Below, piece after piece: positions 1 to 5,535 of a stretch of DNA of 11,810 nucleotides; positions within the stretch are counted from its first letter, which is position 1; each line of letters opens with the position of its first letter. Source of the DNA: Pseudomonadota bacterium (lineage in GTDB: Bacteria > Pseudomonadota > Alphaproteobacteria > Ferrovibrionales > Ferrovibrionaceae); the NCBI GenBank assembly GCA_021793055.1, contig JAJYTL010000075.1:1-11810 (forward strand), written 5' to 3'. Both the position numbers and the translations under genes were made by a program. Under the pieces are notes generated by a model. The model was given only the letters and a program-made list of their open reading frames with translations. It did no database searches and had not been told where the DNA came from.

Positions 1-339
1 GACGACGACGCCAGCGACGCCCTTGGCCAGGGCCGCCCGCGCCATGACCTCGCCGAAGACCGCGATATCGGCGACGCCGCCAGCGTCGATGACGAGGATG
101 TCGCCCGGCAACGCGGCCGCGATGGCGTGGTGAACCATGCCGTTATCGCCGACCATGGCGGCGACGGTGCGGGCCGGACCGGCCATCCGGGTGCCGAGGG
201 CCAAAGGCTTGATCGCCCCCGCCATGCTCTGGGCCCGGTTGAGGCAATCCGAGGCCGTGCTGGTCGCAAGCTCCCGCCACCACGCGAGATCGGCCGGACT
301 GAGACGCGCAAATTCCGCGCGGTAGCGCTGATACGCCAT
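1..339 (-). CDS. RraA-family protein (partial; C-terminus beyond left edge)
   Basis: This is the first 113 residues of a minus-strand gene that runs off the left edge without a stop. It starts MAYQRYRAEFARLSPADLAW. The visible part has the RraA / 4-hydroxy-4-methyl-2-oxoglutarate aldolase fold signature: a substrate-entry segment GDNGMVHHAI (about residues 70-79), then the glycine-rich GDILVIDAGG, then FGEVMARAALAKGVAGVVV at the edge. Family members are either metal-dependent aldolases acting on pyruvate-derived C6 acids or RNase E regulators. The residues that would separate these (the R-D pair after the VVV strand) lie outside the window, so the function stays open. ATG at 339 is supported by a strong Shine-Dalgarno GGGGAGGA at 358-351, with a slightly long 11-nt spacer. 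It is divergent from shc and probably marks the edge of the hopanoid locus rather than belonging to the pathway. The family call is firm; the exact activity is unknown. Confidence 0.85.
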   Translation of the reverse strand, partial: MAYQRYRAEFARLSPADLAWWRELATSTASDCLNRAQSMAGAIKPLALGTRMAGPARTVAAMVGDNGMVHHAIAAALPGDILVIDAGGVADIAVFGEVMARAALAKGVAGVVV

Positions 340-436
340 GTCGGATCCAATCCTCCCCAAAGGGGCGCCGGCCGCGAGCGGCGGCGGGCTGAGACGGGGG
401 AGACCCTACACCGGGAGTTTTCGCACGAGCAAGATC

Positions 437-456
437 GACGCGCAATAAAGCGCGTC
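437..456. repeat. Perfect inverted repeat, candidate operator
   Basis: GACGCGC, a 6-nt AT-only spacer (AATAAA), then GCGCGTC: 7-bp perfect arms in the 221-bp spacer between the divergent RraA-family gene and shc. Neither strand has a T-run after it, so it does not look like a terminator. The dyad symmetry and its position between divergent genes fit a dimeric regulator site. No regulator is encoded in the window, and GC-rich DNA produces short palindromes by chance, so this is only a candidate. In the rest of 340-560 I see no convincing -35/-10 pair; the best plus-strand match, TTGCTT with TAGCCT 17 nt downstream (about 498-525), is weak. Confidence 0.35.
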
Positions 457-560
457 CGCCCGCCCCTTGCGCCGTCCGCCTTGGCCGCCGGGTCGATTGC
501 TTCGGGGCGGGCAATGGGCTAGCCTCCGCACGATCCTGGCATCCACCGGCAACAGCACCC

Positions 561-2510
561 GTGCAGCCCTCGACGGCTTTTAGCGAGACCGACTCCTTCC
601 CCGACCAGTTGCAGGCCGCGGTGCGGCGCGCGCGCGAGGCGCTCATTCGCCAACAGCAACCGGACGGCCACTGGCTCTTTCCGCTCGAGGCGGACGCCAC
701 GATCCCGGCGGAATACATCCTGCTGCAACACTATCTCGACGAGATCGACCGCGACGTCGAGAGCCGCCTCGCCGCCTATTTGCGCCGCCGCCAAGCCGCG
801 CACGGCGGCTGGCCGCTGTTTTTCGGCGGCGAATTCGACATGAGCGCGACGGTGAAGGCCTATTTCGCCCTCAAGGCAGCTGGCGATTCGCCCGACGCGC
901 CGCATATGGCGCGGGCGCGCAAGGCGATCCTCGCCCGCGGCGGCGCGGCGCAAGCCAATGTCTTCACCCGCGTCCTACTCGCCCTGTTCGGCCAAGTGCC
1001 ATGGCGCGCGGTGCCGGTGATGCCGGTCGAGATCATGAGCCTGCCGAAGTGGTTCCCGTTCCATCTCGACAAGATCTCCTACTGGTCGCGGACGGTGATC
1101 GTGCCGCTGCTCGTACTGATGGCGCTGAAGCCCAAGGCGCGCAATCCGCACGGCATCCACGTCCAGGAACTGTTCGTCACGCCGCCGGTGCGCCAGCGGC
1201 GCTGGCTGTCGCGGCCCGGCCTGTCACTGTGGGCGCGGGCGCTGGTCGGCTTCGATCGCGTGCTGCGCCTGACCGAGCCGCTGTTCCCCTCGCGCGGGCG
1301 CCAACGCGCCATCGCCCGTGCCGTGCGCTTCGTGCGCGAACGGCTGAACGGCGAGGACGGCCTCGGCGGCATCTATCCGGCGATGGCGAACGCGGTGATG
1401 ATGTTCGACGCGCTGCGCGTGCCGAAGGATCACCCTGACGTGGTCATCGCCAAGGCCGCCTTGCGCAAGCTTCTGATCCTCGAGGGCGACAATCCGGGCG
1501 AAGGCTACTGCCAGCCCTGCCTGTCGCCGGTGTGGGACACGGCGCTCGCCTGCCATGCGCTGATCGAGGCGGGCGAGGCCGGCACGCCGGCCGCGATCCG
1601 CGGCCTCGACTGGCTGATCCAGCGGCAGATATGGGACGTGGTCGGCGACTGGCGGGCGCGCCGCCCGGACGTGCCGCCCGGCGGCTGGGCGTTCCAATAC
1701 GCCAATCCGCACTATCCCGATCTCGACGATACCGCCGTGGTGGTGATGGCGCTGCACCGCGCCGACCGCGAACGCTACGCGGCGTCGATCTCGCGCGCGG
1801 TGGAATGGATTCTCGGGCTGCAGAGCCGCAACGGCGGCTTCGCCGCCTTCGACGCCGACAATACCTACCACTACCTGAACGCTATCCCCTTCGCCGATCA
1901 CGGCGCGCTTCTCGATCCGCCGACTGCGGACGTCAGCGGGCGCTGCCTCGGCATGCTTGGGCAACTCAGCTTCGCGCCGGACCATCCGGCAGTGGAGGCG
2001 GCGATCGTCTTCCTCCGCCGCGAGCAGGAGGCCGACGGCTCGTGGTTCGGCCGCTGGGGCACCAACTATATCTACGGCACCTGGTCGGTACTGTGCGGGC
2101 TGCGCGCGCTCGGCTTCGACCGCCGCTCACCCGAGGTGATGCGCGCGGCGGAATGGCTGATCCGCCGCCAGCGCGAGGACGGCGGCTGGGGCGAGGACGG
2201 CCGCAGCTACTGGCCGGGCGCGACGCATGGCGAGGGCGTGACCTCGACGCCCTCGCAAACCGCCTGGGCGCTACTCGCGCTGATGGCGGCGGGGCTCGAC
2301 GAGCATCCCGCGGTCCGCCGCGGCGTCGACTATCTGCTCGCGACGCAGACGGCGGACGGGCTGTGGGTCGAGGAGTTCTATACCGCGGTCGGATTCCCGC
2401 GCGTGTTCTATCTCCGCTATCACGGCTATCGCGCCTATTTCCCGCTTTGGGCCCTCGCCCGCTACCGGAACCGCAAGGCGAACCCGGCCGCGCCCGTCTT
2501 CGGCCTCTGA
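561..2510 (+). CDS. shc: Squalene-hopene cyclase
   Basis: Also called hpnF. The enzyme cyclises squalene to hop-22(29)-ene (diploptene) and diplopterol as a monotopic protein on the cytoplasmic membrane. The 649-residue product has the usual family length. The catalytic acid motif DxDD is visible as D387-L-D389-D390, and the central Asp is the general acid in the family. Several QW repeats are visible: QQPDGHW at 32-38, then QSRNGGF, QEADGSW, QREDGGW, and QTADGLW at 596-602. The C-terminal GFPRVFYLRYHGYRAYFPLWAL block is typical of class II triterpene cyclases. The start is GTG at 561 with no clear Shine-Dalgarno, so the exact N-terminus is uncertain by up to about 20 residues (TTG and GTG codons follow). 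hpnG begins 12 bp after the stop, so the two are probably co-transcribed. The squalene-forming hpnCDE genes that often precede shc are absent; a RraA-family gene lies there instead. Confidence 0.97.
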   Translation: MQPSTAFSETDSFPDQLQAAVRRAREALIRQQQPDGHWLFPLEADATIPAEYILLQHYLDEIDRDVESRLAAYLRRRQAAHGGWPLFFGGEFDMSATVKAYFALKAAGDSPDAPHMARARKAILARGGAAQANVFTRVLLALFGQVPWRAVPVMPVEIMSLPKWFPFHLDKISYWSRTVIVPLLVLMALKPKARNPHGIHVQELFVTPPVRQRRWLSRPGLSLWARALVGFDRVLRLTEPLFPSRGRQRAIARAVRFVRERLNGEDGLGGIYPAMANAVMMFDALRVPKDHPDVVIAKAALRKLLILEGDNPGEGYCQPCLSPVWDTALACHALIEAGEAGTPAAIRGLDWLIQRQIWDVVGDWRARRPDVPPGGWAFQYANPHYPDLDDTAVVVMALHRADRERYAASISRAVEWILGLQSRNGGFAAFDADNTYHYLNAIPFADHGALLDPPTADVSGRCLGMLGQLSFAPDHPAVEAAIVFLRREQEADGSWFGRWGTNYIYGTWSVLCGLRALGFDRRSPEVMRAAEWLIRRQREDGGWGEDGRSYWPGATHGEGVTSTPSQTAWALLALMAAGLDEHPAVRRGVDYLLATQTADGLWVEEFYTAVGFPRVFYLRYHGYRAYFPLWALARYRNRKANPAAPVFGL

Positions 2511-2522
2511 GCCGGCGCCGCG

Positions 2523-3200
2523 ATGACGATCGGCGTCGTCACCGGATTCAAGGCCGAAGCCCGCATCGCGCGGGGCTTCAAGGCGGCGCGGATCGCCACC
2601 GGCGCCGAACCCGAAGCGGCGGCGCGGCGGCTGATCGCCGACGGCGTGCGCGGCCTCTTGAGCTTCGGCATCGCCGGCGGCCTCAAGCCCGGCCTCGGCC
2701 CCGGCACGATGATCGTCGCGACCGAGGTGATCGACGCCAGCGCGCGCTTCGAAACCGCCGCAGCGTGGCGCGCGGCGCTGCTATCGCGCCTACCCGGCGC
2801 GCAAGCCGGCCCCCTCCTCGGCAGCGACCGCGTAGTCGCGACGGCGGCGGAAAAGGCGCTGCTTTACCGGGCGAGCGAAGCGCTCGCCCTCGACATGGAA
2901 AGCCACGCGGTGGCGCGCGCCGCGGCGGCGGCCGGGCTTCCCTTCGCGGCGCTCCGCGTCATCGCGGATAGCGCAGCGGCAAGCCTGCCCGCAGTGGCGC
3001 GGGCCGCGCTCACCGATCAGGGATCGATCGCGGTAGGGAGGGTGCTGTTCGGGCTCTTGCGCCGGCCATCGGACCTGCCGGCGCTGCTCCGCCTTGGCCG
3101 CGACAGCCGCGCCGCGTTGCGCGCTTTAGCCGCCGGCGGCGAGGCTCTTGCGGCCGGGGACGGCGGGCCGGACGCCGGTCTGGACCTCGGTCTCCTTTAG
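2523..3200 (+). CDS. hpnG: Adenosylhopane nucleosidase (phosphorylase-family) HpnG
   Basis: HpnG removes adenine from adenosylhopane to give ribosylhopane, the second step in building the C35 side chain of bacteriohopanepolyols; it acts in the cytoplasm or at the inner membrane face. The 225-residue protein has nucleoside-phosphorylase/MTAN-like features: N-terminal IGVVTGFKAEARIA, a glycine-rich SFGIAGGL at 47-54, the LDMES block with D124-M125-E126 (equivalent to the ribose-binding ME pair of MTA/SAH nucleosidases) and RVIADS with D149, at the place of the family's catalytic Asp. ATG at 2523 has no strong Shine-Dalgarno and lies 12 bp after shc, so translation may depend on the upstream gene. 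The Ala/Gly-rich tail (about residues 201-225) lies entirely inside the antisense 3' end of hpnH and is not recognisably conserved; it may be an extension gained by loss of an earlier stop. The assignment rests on motifs plus position between shc and hpnH. Confidence 0.93.
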   Translation: MTIGVVTGFKAEARIARGFKAARIATGAEPEAAARRLIADGVRGLLSFGIAGGLKPGLGPGTMIVATEVIDASARFETAAAWRAALLSRLPGAQAGPLLGSDRVVATAAEKALLYRASEALALDMESHAVARAAAAAGLPFAALRVIADSAAASLPAVARAALTDQGSIAVGRVLFGLLRRPSDLPALLRLGRDSRAALRALAAGGEALAAGDGGPDAGLDLGLL

Positions 3201-4295
3201 CCGCTCCACCGCCTGCTCGACGTGGCGCGAGAAGACATATTGTGCCGGCCGCTGGCGATCGAGCGGAATCTCGGACGCCATCGCGCCCGCGGTCTTGACG
3301 CCGCGCAGACGAACGCCGAGCGCCTTCCATGGCCGCCGCACCGCGTCGGTGACTGCCGAGGCCTCGTAGCCGCTGTGGACCATGCAATCGGCGCATTTCT
3401 CGTAGTTGCCGGTCCCGTAGGCGTCCCAATCGGTCTCTTCCATCAGTGCCTTGAAGCTCTTGGCATAGCCTTCGCCCAGCAGATAGCATGGCCGCTGCCA
3501 GCCGAAATAGTTGCGCGTCGGGTTGCCCCAGGGCGTGCAGTGATAGCTCTGGTTGCCGGCGAGGAAATCGAGGAACAGCGACGATTGGCTGAAGGCCCAG
3601 CGCTCGCGGCCGCGGCGGAAAATCTCGCGAAACAGCGTCTTCGTCTTGTGCCGGTTGAGGAAATGCGCCTGATCGGGCGCCCGCTCGTAGGCATAGCCGG
3701 GCGAAACCGTGATGCCGTCGACACCGAGCGCCATGACCTCGTCGAAAAAGCGCGCCACGCGCTCAGGCTCAGCGGTGTCGAACAGGGTGCAGTTGATGTT
3801 GGTGCGGAAGCCCCGCTCCTTGGCCAGGCGGAGCGCCGCCACGGCGCGGTCGAAGACGCCGCCCTGGCATACCGAATCGTCGTGCATGCCGCGGTCGCCG
3901 TCGAGATGCACCGACCAGGTAAAATAGGGATTGGGCCGAAACTGATCGATCTTCTTCTCGAGCAGAAGCGCGTTGGTGCAGAGATAGACGAACTTGCGCC
4001 GGGCGATGATGCCCTCGGTGATGTCGACGATCTCGCGATGAAGCAAGGGCTCGCCGCCGGCGATCGACACCACCGGCGCGCCGCATTCGTCCACCGCCTC
4101 GAGGCATTGCGTGACACTGAGGCGCTGGTTGAGAATCTCGTCCGGATAGTCAATCTTGCCGCAGCCGGCACAGGCGAGATTGCAGCGGAACAGCGGCTCC
4201 AGCATCAACACCAAGGGATAGCGCTTCACGCCCTTGAGATGCTGGCTCAAGACGTAAAGACCGACTTGCATCTGTTGGCGAAGCGGAACGGCCAC
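3126..4295 (-). CDS. hpnH: Adenosylhopane synthase, radical SAM protein HpnH
   Basis: HpnH adds the 5'-deoxyadenosyl radical from SAM to diploptene, giving adenosylhopane, the committed step to extended C35 hopanoids. From GTG at 4295 the protein has 389 residues. The [4Fe-4S] site is CNLACAGC, with C38, C42 and C45 in CxxxCxxC spacing, followed by GKIDYPDEIL. The SAM-contact GGEP motif is at 80-83. A further cysteine, C106 in YLCTNALL, matches the position I recall being proposed as hydrogen donor in this family. Additional cysteines lie in the C-terminal half (SYHCTPWGN, RPCYLLGEG, EKCADC). GTG 4295 is preferred over the farther ATG at 4331 because GGGAG lies 8 nt upstream and the family typically begins near AVPL. 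It follows ispH by 41 bp on the same strand, so they form one unit. Its 3' end overlaps hpnG by 75 bp in the opposite orientation; in many proteobacteria shc, hpnG and hpnH run in one direction. Confidence 0.96.
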   Translation of the reverse strand: MAVPLRQQMQVGLYVLSQHLKGVKRYPLVLMLEPLFRCNLACAGCGKIDYPDEILNQRLSVTQCLEAVDECGAPVVSIAGGEPLLHREIVDITEGIIARRKFVYLCTNALLLEKKIDQFRPNPYFTWSVHLDGDRGMHDDSVCQGGVFDRAVAALRLAKERGFRTNINCTLFDTAEPERVARFFDEVMALGVDGITVSPGYAYERAPDQAHFLNRHKTKTLFREIFRRGRERWAFSQSSLFLDFLAGNQSYHCTPWGNPTRNYFGWQRPCYLLGEGYAKSFKALMEETDWDAYGTGNYEKCADCMVHSGYEASAVTDAVRRPWKALGVRLRGVKTAGAMASEIPLDRQRPAQYVFSRHVEQAVERLKETEVQTGVRPAVPGRKSLAAGG

Positions 4296-4336
4296 GAAGT
4301 ACTCCCGTGCGAGCAGGCGACCTGAGATCAACTAGG

Positions 4337-5269
4337 TCAATCGTCGACCGAGACAAGCTCGGCCGGGAGGCGAAAATGGACGTTTTCGTCGGCGCCCGCA
4401 AGGACGGAAACGTCCACCGGCTGGATCGCCCGGATCGCCGCCACCAGATCCTGCACCAGATCCTCGGGCGCGGAGGCGCCGGCGGTGATGCCCACCGCCT
4501 TGGCGTCGCGGATCCATTCGGGATCGAATTCGCTCGCGTCCTCGATCAGATAGGCGCTGACGTTCTGCTCCGTGCCGATCTCGCGCAAGCGGTTGGAATT
4601 GGAGCTGTTGCGGGCGCCGACGACGAGCACTACGTCGGCGATCTTGGCGAGCTCGCGCACCACCTGCTGGCGATGCTGCGTGGCATAGCAGATATCCTTG
4701 GTATCCGGCCCGACGATGGTCGGAAAGCGCGCCTTCAAGGCATCGATCACGGCGCGGGTATCGTCCACGCTCAAGGTCGTCTGGGTGACATAGGCAAGCC
4801 GGTCGGGATTGGCGACAACAAGCTCCGGCACCTCGGCCACGGTCGAGATCAGATGCACCGTGCCGGGAATACGGCCGACCGTGCCCTGCACCTCGGGGTG
4901 GCCGGCATGGCCGATCAACACCACTTCGAGGCCCTGCTCGGCATAGCGGCGCCCTTCGTTATGAACCTTGGAGACCAGGGGACAGGTGGCGTCGATCACC
5001 GGCAGATTGCGGCTCATGGCCGCGTCCTCGACCGCACTGGCGACGCCATGGGCGCTGAAAATGGTGATGCTGCCGGGCGGAATTTCGTCCAATTCCTCGA
5101 CGAAACGCGCCCCCTTGGCGCGCAGGCGCGCGACCACATGGGGGTTGTGGACGATCTGGTGGCGCACGTAAACCGGCGGGCCGTACTTTTCGATCGCCCG
5201 CTCGACGATATCGATGGCCCGCTGCACACCCGCGCAAAAGCCCCGCGGCTCCGCCAAAATAACCCGCAT
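4337..5269 (-). CDS. ispH: 4-hydroxy-3-methylbut-2-enyl diphosphate reductase (IspH/LytB)
   Basis: IspH is the last MEP-pathway enzyme. It reduces HMBPP to IPP and DMAPP with a [4Fe-4S] cluster in the cytoplasm and so supplies isoprene units for squalene and hopanoids. From ATG 5269 the protein has 310 residues, the usual size. The three cluster cysteines are visible: C12 in PRGFCAGV, C96 in IDATCPLVSKVHNE, and C194 in KDICYATQHR. The HPEVQGT block includes the catalytic-type Glu E126, and TQTTLSVDD and NSSNSNRL are family signatures. The frame stays open to an ATG at 5353, but that start would sit inside the promoter hexamers at 5324-5353, and the family begins close to RVILAEPRGFCAGV, so 5269 is preferred. 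The Shine-Dalgarno there is weak (CAGGCG region). The gene leads the ispH-hpnH minus-strand unit and is divergent from hpnN. Confidence 0.97.
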   Translation of the reverse strand: MRVILAEPRGFCAGVQRAIDIVERAIEKYGPPVYVRHQIVHNPHVVARLRAKGARFVEELDEIPPGSITIFSAHGVASAVEDAAMSRNLPVIDATCPLVSKVHNEGRRYAEQGLEVVLIGHAGHPEVQGTVGRIPGTVHLISTVAEVPELVVANPDRLAYVTQTTLSVDDTRAVIDALKARFPTIVGPDTKDICYATQHRQQVVRELAKIADVVLVVGARNSSNSNRLREIGTEQNVSAYLIEDASEFDPEWIRDAKAVGITAGASAPEDLVQDLVAAIRAIQPVDVSVLAGADENVHFRLPAELVSVDD

Positions 5270-5323
5270 TCGCCTGTTTCCGTTATCGCCCAAGGGCTGG
5301 TTTCGCCCCGCTATCATCCCGCC

Positions 5324-5353
5324 ATCATATAGTCTTGAGATGGATTCTGCCAA
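5324..5353 (-). promoter_or_regulatory. Sigma70-type promoter for ispH-hpnH
   Basis: On the minus strand, a -35 box TTGGCA (5353-5348, five of six to TTGACA) is followed by an 18-nt spacer and a -10 box TATGAT (5329-5324, five of six to TATAAT). Transcription would start near 5317, leaving about 48 nt of leader before ATG 5269. This is the best promoter match in the window, and it argues against the longer ispH start at 5353, which overlaps the -35 box. Identified by eye; no transcript evidence. Confidence 0.6.
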
Positions 5354-5482
5354 TCCGCTTTCGGCTTTGAATAGGCTCGCCCTTTTTCGCTCGCGGGCGG
5401 GCGGCGCCGGCGCGGCCCGCGATTGCAGATGACGGCGGCGCGGAATTTACATAGTCTCCGGTTTCCGCGATACCACCCGAGG

Positions 5483-5508
5483 AAAAGGCGGCCCTTCCAA
5501 GGGCCGCC
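5483..5508 (-). terminator. Strong hairpin in the ispH/hpnN spacer; terminator-like on the minus strand
   Basis: Perfect 10-bp arms GGCGGCCCTT (5487-5496) and AAGGGCCGCC (5499-5508) enclose only 2 nt (effectively an 8-9 bp stem with a small loop). Read on the minus strand, the stem is followed by TTTT (5486-5483), so it looks like an intrinsic terminator for transcription coming antisense out of hpnN towards ispH. Read on the plus strand, it is a leader hairpin ending 24 nt before the hpnN GTG with no T-run after it. Either an insulator for the ispH promoter or part of the hpnN 5' leader is possible. The inverted repeat is certain; the role is not. Confidence 0.5.
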
Positions 5509-5517
5509 CAAGAGATT

Positions 5518-5535
5518 ACGGGAAGACGTTCCGTG
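5518..5535 (+). promoter_or_regulatory. hpnN translation start region with possible Shine-Dalgarno-masking hairpin
   Basis: The only Shine-Dalgarno-like stretch before the hpnN GTG is GGGAAG at 5520-5525. GGAA (5521-5524) can pair with TTCC (5529-5532), which touches the start codon, across a GACG loop. Pairing can extend by ACG with CGT if one G bulges, which would bury both the Shine-Dalgarno and the first bases of GTG. It sits right after the strong hairpin at 5487-5508. The core stem is only 4 bp, so its stability is uncertain. Confidence 0.3.

Noticed and set aside
1532..2971. Long plus-strand open frame (479 codons) running through shc and hpnG
   Set aside because: It is Arg/Pro/Gly-rich shadow sequence in another frame of two clearly identified genes; such open frames are expected in high-GC DNA.
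3222..4325. Long plus-strand open frame antisense to hpnH
   Set aside because: The minus strand encodes a full radical SAM protein with all motifs; the antisense frame shows no domain.
4296..4331. Extended hpnH N-terminus starting at ATG 4331
   Set aside because: GTG 4295 has a well-spaced GGGAG and gives the family-like AVPL start; the extra 12 residues lack support.
4307..5332. Long plus-strand open frame antisense to ispH
   Set aside because: It mirrors ispH codon structure; the minus strand has the cluster cysteines and family signatures.
5270..5353. Extended ispH N-terminus starting at 5353
   Set aside because: It would overlap the -35 and -10 boxes of the best promoter in the spacer, and the added 28 residues do not resemble the family, which starts near the first cluster cysteine (C12 from 5269).
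5392..5421. GC-only imperfect palindrome with CGCGGGC and GCCCGCG ends
   Set aside because: No T-run on either strand, and the segment is almost pure G and C, so self-complementarity is expected by chance.
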